DNA from: Nectonema munidae | Taxonomy: Eukaryota; Nematomorpha; Nectonematoida; Nectonematidae | Length of the DNA: 64,000 nucleotides | Direction: 5' to 3' | Assembly (NCBI GenBank): GCA_030549495.1 | Contig: JAUIRK010000917.1 | Location: 372,001 to 436,000, forward strand | Shown here: in pieces, positions 12,425 through 21,940 of the stretch | How positions within the stretch are numbered: position 1 is the first letter of the stretch | Layout: each line of letters begins with the position of its first letter | Program-made: the position numbers and the translations under genes | The notes under the pieces: generated by a model | Databases searched by the model: none | The model's input: only the letters and a program-made list of their open reading frames with translations | What the model was told of the DNA's origin: nothing

Positions 12425-13383
12425 ATGCGAAGATATTCTTCTATTTTTAATATATTAATGATATTGCATTTATAAATTCTTTTTTCCATGGAAATTCGTT
12501 TATCAGATACGTCATCTTTAAATTCGATATTCCTATATAAATCTAGAGGATCTTTAGAAATAAAACTCGATTGTTTTTATTTTTTTAAAGATTTAGCCTA
12601 ATCTTTAAAAATCCTTGCAAGGATTTCTTTATTACTAATTTTCTCGCCTAACCAAAATATCTTTAAATTTTTCCAAAATCCTTTTTATAATTGTACATTT
12701 CAACACTAATCTATCTTGTTCAATTTGTAACGACTGGATCTGTATAAAACTTAAAGTGTCAAAAAGTTCTCTTATTTTCTTTTTAATTGTTCATTTTATG
12801 GACTATCGATTCTGCCACAAAATGTGTTTTAACTTTCAAAGTACAGTTGTTACAAAAATGCTCAAAATATGACATGTAATAGTCCTTGTTTACCAGCTGA
12901 AATATCCTACTTGACTGTATCCTTTGAAAGTAAACACAAATTTTCTCTTATTTCAAGCCTTTTTCAATTAAATGGATCAATTTATGTTCAAAAATGGAAA
13001 AGCAAAAATTGTTTACTTTATTAAAAATGTTGTATTCATAAAAATAATATATTTTTTAGTTGATGAACCCTTCAATATATAAAAACCACTTGAAAACTGT
13101 AGTGCCCCTTTTCTTAGTGTCTGGCTATCGGGCTTATTATAACTAAACTGTTCCATATTAGTTTTGTATCTAAAATCAGGCGTTCTTCTTTTACATATTT
13201 CTATAGAATTTCATTTTTCTAAGAAGATTCAGTTTTTTCTGTACAGCATTATCTTTACTAACATGATTATTCTTTACCTCTTCATCATCGCATTGATTAT
13301 TATCAAACTTTAAACTCTAAATCTTCCTTATCATTACTATATTCATTTAAACAATTGTATCTTCTACCTTATTTTGATGTTTA
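12425..13383. other. AT-rich spacer, no gene seen
   Basis: No supported feature. It lies between the short MITE and the coding-like remnant upstream of the MGRN1 homologue. Confidence 0.4.
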
Positions 13384-13680
13384 TATAAAACATCGCAAGT
13401 GTCTGATGCCTCCTTGTATAAGCGTGATAATTTGATGCATACATACACTTATTTTTCCTATTGCATCTGCCACGAAAGTAATAATATCATCTTCGTAATT
13501 GAGTCCTAATTCTTCAAGTCTTCTAAGCTACTTTCTTATACTCAGCGTAATGCTTGTTATAAATTGTGGCTCGAAGTAATCAAGCACGATATTGCATCTA
13601 TGTACAACTTTAACGACATCCCTCATTTTGTTAGCTTGTTGGAAGACGCTGTTTAAGGCATTGGAAGAAATTAAATAATA
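13384..13680 (-). pseudogene. Coding-like remnant of unknown family
   Basis: One minus-strand frame reads as plausible protein with balanced composition, including QQANKMRDVVKVVHRC, then LDYFEPQFITSITLSIRK, one internal stop, and then LRRLEELGLNYEDDIITF. Such composition is unusual for non-coding DNA here, where chance frames are rich in F, I, K and N. I do not recognise the family. It could be a decayed gene fragment, part of a transposon, or an exon with a sequence error. It lies in head-to-head orientation about 200 bases upstream of the MGRN1 homologue. Confidence 0.4.
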
Positions 13681-13887
13681 CAATATTGAATAAATTTATT
13701 TTTCATTAGAACCCTTCTTTTTTGCCTTTATTATTTTTCTGCTTTTAATGTTTAATTTGTCATACAGCCTTATATTAATATTTTCTGTTTTTTAAAAGAT
13801 TAAGTTAACTTGTTGCTTTTGAATGCGTTTTGTGATGCCAGATGCACTAATAATAATAATCTGAAATGATTTCTTTTTTGCTCTGTT

Positions 13888-15723
13888 ATGGGCAATTTTT
13901 TGCAAAGAAATGCAATTCCCGATTCAACGGTAAATCAAAGCAAACAAGGTTATTATTTCTCATCTCAAAATGATAAAAAAGATTATTTTGCTCCATACTT
14001 CATAATTGGGGATGAAAAATGCGATAGAACACAGCCTGAGCGTTTTTTATTTGGTGAAAATTCGGACTTGAATTTTTTAGGACCATCTCCTATATGGTTT
14101 CCTTATTCTGGTCCTCATTGGAAGGAGCCCGTGAAATTATTGAAATCGTTAATTAACGTCAGAAAGCATTCTCTAAAGTTTGTGCCTCTTGATGCCAAAG
14201 ATAAAAATGAGCGTTTTTCTTATAACATTGAATTTGTTTTTGATTGTGACTGTGATGTCAAAATCATGCTTTTTCTTTTTGCTAAAGAAGAATTCGTTTC
14301 CGGCAAAATTCATTACACCCCTCGTTCAACAACTGGGAAGTCTAAGAAATATTATTATTTATCCGGCTCTTCTCAAGTTTTCCAACAAAAAGATTTCGTT
14401 TTCACTCCAGTTCTGTATGCAGATTCTGAATTGCGAAGCTTACATGATACATCATGCATTCCTCTTGTAATATACTGTTCTACTAACTCTTCAGATCTTC
14501 CTCCTCAAGTTCAATCAACGTATGCTCTTATTGAAAAGAGTTCGGAAACAAGTGGTGGCTACTTTATCAAGACGATTAAACAAAAGCTTTTTACTGATGG
14601 CCTTTCAGTTTTACTGCATGAAGTGTATGGGATTGAGAACAAAAATAAGTTTACTTCTCGTGATATCCAAGATATCGGAGGAAATGATAAGAGCGATGTT
14701 AACTCATCAAAAATGGCCATAAATGCAACACCTCGACTCCACCAGAGTTATGAGTCTCTTTCTAGCAATGAGTGCTCTGTTTGTATGAATGGTAATAAAG
14801 ACACGTTGGTTCTTCCTTGTAGACACTTGTGTTTGTGCTCTACTTGTGCCACTTCATTGCGCAATAGAAGTAAAAATTGTCCCATTTGTCGTATTCCATT
14901 CCAAGCTCTTATGCAAGTTCAAGTGATGAAAGCTAAGAAGTGCTCAACTCATTGGAAAAAATCTGTTAAAGGCTATCAAATTTTACATTTGCTTGATGTT
15001 CTGAATGGAAGTGCAGAGCGAAATATTGAAAACTTAGAAGATCTTCTCCGACACCTCCCCTCCGTTTCTCCACACATTGCACTGCACATTTTAAATAAGT
15101 CCTTGAAGAAGAGTTGTGATTGTGATGAAAGAGAACTATTTTCACACGCAAAATCAAAATCCATTCAACGCTCTTCTACCAAACTACGGCAGTCAAGTCT
15201 TCTCGACTTTCCAATATCAAAAGGATTGGAAGAATTACGTGTGCCTTCTCCCTCCACAGAATCTCATTCTTTACCAAAAATTTTCTATAAAAATACTTCC
15301 TTTCCTGCAATAAAAAACGCACCATGTATGAAACAAGATTGTTGTTATGGGAGTGACTTGCCTTTCCGTCAAACTTCATTCTGCAATCCGGGTGTATCGT
15401 CATCATTTAGTTGTAACAATCGTGAAAACAACCCTAATGATAATATTCCTTCTCTTCCAACGGCACCATATCACAAAGACAGCGACACCTTTAGCAATAA
15501 ATCGTTGAGCAGCAGCGATGACTGCTACCTATCTCTTCTAAACTATAATAACAACAACGCCAACCATGACGAGTTTGCGACAAGTGCGAAAGCTGCCTTT
15601 ATGAGTTTACCGAGGGAATTCAAGTTTGCTCTAAATCACGAAAACAACAGCGTCAAGCATCTCTACCTTTCTTACAATGATTCTGTATCCCTTTCCAACA
15701 TTCACTTTAAAACAACTTCCTAG
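13888..15723 (+). CDS. MGRN1: MGRN1/RNF157-type E3 ubiquitin ligase (mahogunin RING finger)
   Basis: A 611-residue protein in one uninterrupted exon. It starts MGNFLQRN, a predicted N-myristoylation signal (G2) as in vertebrate MGRN1. Residues about 35-250 form the mahogunin N-terminal domain, with the hallmark FLFGENSDLNFLG followed by EPVKLLKSLINVRK. The C3HC4 RING finger begins at C296 and C299, has the core LPCRHLCLC, and ends with C331 and C334 (NCPIC). Just after it, GYQILHLLDVLNGS matches the family segment that follows the RING. The C-terminal third is low-complexity and Ser/Asn-rich. It carries PTAP at residues 524-527, a TSG101/ESCRT-I binding motif; vertebrate MGRN1 binds TSG101 through PSAP. 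The family ubiquitinates TSG101 and influences endosomal sorting. The ATG has G at -3 and +4. Vertebrate MGRN1 has many exons, so the lack of introns is notable. MGRN1 versus RNF157 cannot be separated here. Confidence 0.92.
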   Translation: MGNFLQRNAIPDSTVNQSKQGYYFSSQNDKKDYFAPYFIIGDEKCDRTQPERFLFGENSDLNFLGPSPIWFPYSGPHWKEPVKLLKSLINVRKHSLKFVPLDAKDKNERFSYNIEFVFDCDCDVKIMLFLFAKEEFVSGKIHYTPRSTTGKSKKYYYLSGSSQVFQQKDFVFTPVLYADSELRSLHDTSCIPLVIYCSTNSSDLPPQVQSTYALIEKSSETSGGYFIKTIKQKLFTDGLSVLLHEVYGIENKNKFTSRDIQDIGGNDKSDVNSSKMAINATPRLHQSYESLSSNECSVCMNGNKDTLVLPCRHLCLCSTCATSLRNRSKNCPICRIPFQALMQVQVMKAKKCSTHWKKSVKGYQILHLLDVLNGSAERNIENLEDLLRHLPSVSPHIALHILNKSLKKSCDCDERELFSHAKSKSIQRSSTKLRQSSLLDFPISKGLEELRVPSPSTESHSLPKIFYKNTSFPAIKNAPCMKQDCCYGSDLPFRQTSFCNPGVSSSFSCNNRENNPNDNIPSLPTAPYHKDSDTFSNKSLSSSDDCYLSLLNYNNNNANHDEFATSAKAAFMSLPREFKFALNHENNSVKHLYLSYNDSVSLSNIHFKTTS

Positions 15724-15979
15724 ATGCCCTGTTTTTCTGAGGTGGATTGAAAGCATGCTCTAGACACCTTTTCAAGCTGGAGAAATCTTCACTCTCCTTT
15801 TTTTACGATCTTCCTTATTTTAGAATATTGATTTTCAAAATAGCTATTACAATGCCAGAAGTGTTTAAATGATAGTGGGTAGCACACAAAAATATTTTAA
15901 TTATCTCTTTTGAGGAAAAGATACAAGGTTAAAATTATTTCAAATTTTTTCCTAAATTTGCTCTACATTTTTTTAGTTA

Positions 15980-15985
15980 AATAAA
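15980..15985 (+). terminator. Candidate polyadenylation signal of the MGRN1 homologue
   Basis: AATAAA about 257 bases after the stop codon, in an AT-rich 3' region. It is the first canonical signal I see downstream. Its use is inferred. Confidence 0.4.
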
Positions 15986-16489
15986 CTTACATTATTTTTA
16001 TTTTATATTAAACGTAAAATAACTTTATTAAAGTATAGAGAAAATCATAATTTTTAATTTTTACATAAATCTACATTCTCAGTTAAATATTTATAGCATT
16101 ACTTCTATCAAAAATATGCTTATCTGAGTAAGTTTATCTATGATTTTTTATCCGAATTCTACGTCGTTATTTTGTTCGAATATCTTGTAATAGAGATTTG
16201 TTCAAAAACCTACTCTCGGATTCAACGGTTATACCCTAAGCATTCTAATTTAAAACAAGTAATGAAATACTTCACTTTGTTCAGCCAGCACAAAAGGTTT
16301 GGCATAGTCACTGGTCTCATCTTCCAATCATTACGATTGATGAAATGCCTTACATTGCATGCTGATTGATACATTTGCTTACATTCAAAAAACATCGGAT
16401 TCGTCATAAAAAGCTAGGCGTCCATTAGACCAGTTGTTTCAAAATTATAACATGCCTGCCTGTTTATCAACATTATGGAGCCGAAGAAT
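15986..16489. other. Spacer, no gene supported
   Basis: A short minus-strand frame at 16407-16225 has moderately protein-like composition but no recognisable motif. I do not call it. Confidence 0.4.
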
Positions 16490-17130
16490 ATAAAGGCATA
16501 GGAGTATGAGTCGGTATCTAATAAAATTTAGGAGTGGGAGTCCAATTTGTTGAAGTATTTTAAATAATGATTGTTGTAAATGTATGGAGTGCCGCTTTTT
16601 TATTCGAATCCAAAAGTGAAAGTTGAGTTTAAATATTTTAAGTTCTAAGTACTTGTAGTCTGAGTCGATTTTTTAAAGCATTTTGAACCGGGCTATTGTA
16701 AATACTTGTCGCATATATTTTCTCCCGATCTAGGCAAAATTGGCATGTTCTAATCAAAAAAGTGCACTGCACCAACCTGTATTTCAAGAATTCCTTACAT
16801 AATTTATCAGAAAAGTTGTATCACAAAAGCAATTTAGTTATCGAAAACTTTTTTGGGAAATCCAGAAAAATGAGCTTAAACTAAAAAGGATAGCACATGA
16901 CTAGGCTTACTCTCATTACATCAGGGTTGCTAAATCGTAAAATCCTAATCCAAATACTTAAAAATTTAATATTGACCAGACTCTTACTTCCTGGATTCGA
17001 TTAAAAGAAGGGCCACTCTATTTCCTTAAAAAGTTTAACCTAAAAAATTTCTTTTTAATACTTAAAAAATCAGATTCTTAGATTTTATTAGATACCGACT
17101 TCAACTCCTTTAAAATCTCCTCTGCAACAC
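16490..17130. repeat. Inverted repeat pair (GAGTCGGTATCTAATAAAAT)
   Basis: The arm at about 16495-16650 and the arm at about 16960-17125 are inverted copies. Both share GTCGGTATCTAATAAAAT and, farther in, a TTATTCGAATCCA or TTTAATCGAATCCA match. The middle holds about 300 bases without features. A partial third copy is at 11870-11970. This looks like a fold-back or two-ended non-autonomous element. The superfamily is not clear and no target duplication was found. Confidence 0.5.
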
Positions 17131-18344
17131 AAACGCTTAAATGTGTAAAAATTTAAAAAGAATTTGCTAAACTATTACACTTCCGAAGTATATTTTTCAT
17201 CTTTAATTCATGAATATAGCAGAGTTAACAAAATTTTTGAAGCTAACGTAGAAATAATGTGTTTGTGGCCCCAATCTACAGGCAATGTTTTTCAACATTC
17301 GATTTCAAATCAAATGGGAAAACGTATGAGGCATTGATGCAAAATTGTATAAATAACCATCAAACAAACAAATTAACAGTGTATTCTACTAGTATAAATT
17401 AGATAACAATAAGCTAATGAAGTAGAAAAAAGTTTTTATGTTTATTAGATTAAATTTAATATATTTATGTGAGTGTTGTGTAATATTCTTCTTCCCATGC
17501 ATGTTGAAATTTCGCTTAAATTGAGCATAAGGGACTATAGTAGTAAATGATGCTTGTAAAGTTTGCTGATTCATATTTCAATCTTCTTAATACTTCAATT
17601 TGATTGCTGAGAAATGGAAAAAAACATTTAAATGTTCTCAAATTTAACCACACCTGAAAATTCTTCTACGCGAATACGCCCACCCCGAAAAATTTTTATG
17701 TGGGTGCACGCATATCTCCACTATGTAGTACTCTATTGCATTCTACTGCCATTAAGAGTAGATAGCTCACCACAAACGCCTTGCAAAGTTCACTCTCTAT
17801 GAAAGAGCTCTCTGCTAAACATGCAACAACGCTAAGTTTTTGAAAATTCCTTTTAGAATATGTTTTCCATATGGAAATGTTCATATCACCTAATACTAAC
17901 TACAGCACATGATATTGATAAAAAAAAGCCAAGATCAGCAAAGAGTTGAGATTTAGTTCACACAAGCATATATAATTTAGAAACTTTACCCCATTTGTGT
18001 TATTATTCCTATAGAGGATCAAATGAACTTGAATTTCCAATGGATTTCAATTGGGATTAGTCAAAATTGTCTGCTTTACACTAACTAAAATGGGTTAATC
18101 AAACTAAGGAGCGCCAAAAGTGGACATTTTGTTTAGTTAGAGTAGCATCTAGCAAGGCTTTTTTTAACCTTAATAGTCGGAGGCATCGACCACCGCTCTA
18201 CTTGTCTAGTTGGACCCTCAACTGAAAGAAATTGGCCCACAGTTAAAATATTATCCTATATGTATAACTTGTAAAAAAACATGTACGTACAGTTTTTTAT
18301 ATTTTACAAAACAAATTTAATCAGTTATCCCCCTTACAAAATTA
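17131..18344. other. Spacer, no gene seen
   Basis: No supported gene. A GCCCACCCC motif near 17680 resembles transposon-end sequence but has no partner that I can find. Confidence 0.4.
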
Positions 18345-18564
18345 CTGTACTATAGACCCTTTAAATCAACAATAGATGAAGTAGAAGCATTGCTGACATA
18401 CGAGCATTTACAGTTAGCAAAGGCTTCACCGAGATATTAGAAAGGTGCACTGACTTGAAGACACGGTCCAGCTAGAATATCTGTGCCAAAGACAGTAGGC
18501 TAGACAACCCACGATGTTCGATTTCTTCAAGAAGGTTTGACGCTAGTCCTCTGTCATAACCCAA

Positions 18565-18613
18565 TTGCCCTTTTTAGGACCAAGAGTTATCAAACTGCTC
18601 TTTTTAGAGCCAA
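18565..18613 (+). promoter_or_regulatory. Two histone-3'-end-like stem-loops
   Basis: Two hairpins about 30 bases apart resemble the metazoan histone mRNA 3' stem-loop: GCCCTTTTTAGGACC (about 18567-18581) and GCTCTTTTTAGAGCC (about 18596-18610). The second has a CAAAC 5' flank and a purine-rich AAAGAG about 10 bases downstream, similar to a histone downstream element. The first base pair of each is imperfect and I cannot find a histone coding sequence upstream. This may be a relic of a histone gene or chance. Confidence 0.3.
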
Positions 18614-18760
18614 CATGACAAAGAGTGAGGGGATACGTCCGAATCGTGGTTGCACAAGCTGTTTTATAGAAGTAAATACAGTATTTATGTTATTATGCAA
18701 TACAAATTTGAAATTGAAAATTGTCACTAACCTCTGCATTGCGGCCAACTGACAATAGTG

Positions 18761-20370
18761 GCTACTTTTATCTAAATTTAAAACTTATTCATTTTCTAGA
18801 TATTTGATTAAAAAAAGATTTTTTTATTTTTCTGGCACTGATTAGTTTATATATTTGGCTTTAATTGACAGGTTTGATTGATTTTCATAAAAAAATAAAT
18901 GCCACCATCAGATTCGCAATAAATTATTTAGTGAGTCCCAGGCGAGAATTTTGTAAAAATATTTACTATTTTAGGAAAAAAGGCCACCTCTCAATGAGGA
19001 AGCTACCACGCCACGAATATGGTTACATTAATATTAGACTTTTCAGTTGAAAGTCTAACCACAACGCTGTATTATAAACCTTTACGTTTTCTATTGGCCC
19101 AGTACCCCTTCCCACCCCCTTCTAAAATGAATTTTGTCACACTCTCCGCCCCTGTGTTGAGATTTTGGCGAAAGGCCTCTATTTCTCTTCATTAACTTTC
19201 TGTGAATGCTTTTTATTCACTAAAAAGTAAATCATAGTTAGGATGGAAACATTCCACAATACCTTTACATTTAGAATAGTTTAGTGTGTTTACTCTTTAC
19301 ACTCACTATCAAAGAAAAATGCTTCACTTGGCTCTGTTTTTCCTTATATGCAGCCATGACACTATTTAGAATTGAGTAACAATGAACCTTTTTCACGTAA
19401 TTACTTCTTCACATTATAATAGCTTTATTAGTACCAAGACTTTTTTAAGATGTTTAGACTATATTCATAGAAAATATCACAATGATATGCTATATAAAAT
19501 ACCTATAATGAATATGATACAAATACCGTTTGTTTGAAGAAGTGTAATATAATATAAATAAGCTATAGAAGTTCCATATTAGTATTTCATATTGAAAAAT
19601 AATAATCGTGTAATACTAATTTTTTAATATTATAATTTCAGCGCAAAAATTTCTGCGCCCAAATTGACAGCGCCAAATAGCATAGCGTCAAAAAGGCCGC
19701 GCCAAAATGTCTTATCCCCGATATACTCCATGTTTATATTATATATTATACATAGAGGTCTGTTTCAAACTCCGTTGTTCCCTGTTTCAAGCTAGAATTT
19801 AAGTTAATTCAGAGGATCTTTAGAAACTAAAAGAATCTTTAGAAACTTTTGCGTGTAATGTGTATGTGTGCGAAGGGTGATGCAAAACTATATGTAAAGT
19901 GTAGTGTATGTGTTCCTATGTGTATTATATGGAAAAATCTTGATTAGTTTATTTAACAATTTTCAACGAAACCACAAAGACAACTAAATCCTAATAAAAT
20001 GTGTTCTATTGACAATATATATAACATACATATCGATGTCATAAAGTTTTGCACATAAAAGCACTGTAGACACTCAACTTCGATATCCGCTTATATATCT
20101 ACCTTAAAACAATAAAGTACATCTTTGACGCTCGATTTATCTATCAAATTCGACTTATATCTTTTTGTCCCTTAGACGAAAATCAATAGTTACGTGCAGA
20201 GCAAAAGAATTTGCATACATGCAGCAGAGCCAGTGCCCAAAAAAGGGCCATTTAAAACTATTAACATCCTAGTAACCACTTTTCGGTTTATAAAATACAA
20301 TACAATTTGAAATTTGTAAATAACTGGTTAAATAATATGTAGTTTAAACTTTAAAAATAATAGGGTGACC
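18761..20370. other. Spacer, with a GCGCCAAAA-type repeat fragment
   Basis: No gene seen. At about 19640-19712 the motif GCGCCAAA or a close form recurs (GCGCAAAAATTT, GCGCCCAAATT, GCGCCAAATAG, GCGCCAAAATG), a short internally repetitive stretch of the sort found at transposon ends. Nothing else is recognisable. Confidence 0.4.
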
Positions 20371-20494
20371 GGTAAATTCCACCACAGTAAGTTGCATTAC
20401 GGGCAATATTGGAATATTGCCGTGACTTAGTTGTTTGCAACTAAGATATATTCCAATATTCCCCGTAGTGCAACTTACCATGGTGGAATTTACC
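20371..20494. repeat. 124-bp near-perfect hairpin (palindromic MITE or hairpin RNA locus)
   Basis: Starts GGTAAATTCCACCA and ends TGGTGGAATTTACC. The two arms pair along almost their whole length, with a few mismatches, around a small TTTG loop flanked by TTAGTTG and CAACTAAG. Only the fold-back structure is certain. No target duplication is evident, so superfamily is unassigned. It is longer than a typical microRNA precursor. Confidence 0.7.
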
Positions 20495-21201
20495 TAGAAC
20501 CAAAAATAGATCACACTGCGCCACTTTTCTCCATATGGCAAAGGTTGCGATTAAAATTGTCCATTTTTTAAAGGGGAAAAAGTTAAATCACAATTTTACT
20601 TTTTCTAGGGAAATACATTTATGTAAATTAAATTTTTTTTACTAACAAATGGAAGCATGTTTTGTTTTATAAATTCATAATGGTAATTTTGTAAATTAAA
20701 TATCTCAATTCCTTACATAAATGGATCATTTAGCTACCTATTTATAAATGAATTGTGCTGTGTTAAAAAGATAGTACAAAACGTTTTGAATACAACAGTC
20801 CCTTTTAGCAAATACCATTGTCGGGTAAAATTAAAAATCCTTATTTTTTACAATATATTGTTTTTATGCCAATAAATATTTCTGCCTTGGAAACCCTTTT
20901 TATGCTTATACTCCATATCGATTTATAGTCTGAAAAATGCGGTAGTTGTATTTATTTGATCTTAATTAAGTCACGGGATGACGAAAATATATTGATTGAA
21001 AATGGAAAGCATTTTAAAACGTTTACGCAGATATATGCAATTATAAGTAAGTTTGGAGTGCATTAATCTAAAATCTAAATACTTTTCAATTCAAATTAAT
21101 CCTCTGTATTTTCTAACACTATTGGATGAAATAAAATGTAACCGTAACTTTGAAGTCACCATTATTAGTGCATTACTAAATCGGTTCTCTTTTATTTAAG
21201 C

Positions 21202-21624
21202 ATGGACATTTTAATTAACAATTTTTCAACTTGTGATCAGAGTAAAAATTACTACGAAATCCTTGGTTGTTGTCAAGATTCCTCTAATGAGCAAATTTTG
21301 ACTGAGTACAAGAAAAAGGCGAAACAATTGCATCCGGATAAAAACTATGAAACAAATTCAGAGGAATTTGCCAAGATTTCAGCAGCCAAGCAAGTCCTAT
21401 TGGATGAAAGAATGCGCTTTTACTACGATTCATGGCTCAATAGTCACATTCCTGTTCCATTTCAAAAATGGCTACAAGGAAAAAATCAAGGATGTTGTCA
21501 TTGGCAAAACACAATGAATTCTACGAGAAAAATTACCGACGCAAACGAAAAGATTCCTCTTAGTGGAAAAAATTTTTCACGTGGAACCAACTGTTCTTTA
21601 AAGTTCAAAAAATATGAAATTTGA
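21202..21624 (+). CDS. DNAJC12: DNAJC12/Jdp-type J-domain protein
   Basis: A 140-residue, single-exon protein. The J domain spans residues about 14-76: NYYEILGCCQDSSNEQI in helix I, then KKAKQLHPDK with the HPD motif at residues 44-46 needed to stimulate Hsp70 ATPase, then the last helix ending YYDSWLNS. The following VPFQKWLQGKNQ and CHWQN match the segment after the J domain in DNAJC12 and insect Jdp. The last residues, LKFKKYEI, match the conserved C-terminal box that ends KFRNYEI in DNAJC12. In vertebrates DNAJC12 is an Hsp70 co-chaperone for aromatic amino acid hydroxylases. The linker between J domain and tail is shorter than in vertebrates (140 against about 198 residues). The ATG has A at -3 and G at +4. 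Confidence 0.9.
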   Translation: MDILINNFSTCDQSKNYYEILGCCQDSSNEQILTEYKKKAKQLHPDKNYETNSEEFAKISAAKQVLLDERMRFYYDSWLNSHIPVPFQKWLQGKNQGCCHWQNTMNSTRKITDANEKIPLSGKNFSRGTNCSLKFKKYEI

Positions 21625-21799
21625 GCATATCTTTTCGATCTCTCTCTTACTTCACATCTATTCATCCATGTATATGATAGGAATTCCTACTTTTTGTTCC
21701 TAATTCTTTGTGTAACTTATCAGATACAGAGTTAGCTATTTACCATTTTCAAAAAATTAGATAAACTATTGAATAATACCTATATATTTTTGTGTTTTC

Positions 21800-21805
21800 A
21801 ATAAA
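21800..21805 (+). terminator. Candidate polyadenylation signal of the DNAJC12 homologue
   Basis: AATAAA about 175 bases after the stop codon and about 135 bases before the left end of the hAT element. Use is inferred. Confidence 0.45.
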
Positions 21806-21940
21806 ATTTAGGACTTCGCTTTCATCTTTTTTTCTCACAAAACTTGTATACAAAAATTCATTTTTATTTAACTTTGCTTGTAGTTAATCTTCCAAATTTA
21901 ATTAATCTCGTGTTAAAAGAAGTATTTCCTCATTTAGGAT

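Noticed and set aside
16222-16407. 61-codon minus-strand frame with NDWKMRPVTMPNLLCWLNK
   Set aside because: Protein-like composition but too short, no motif and no splice context.
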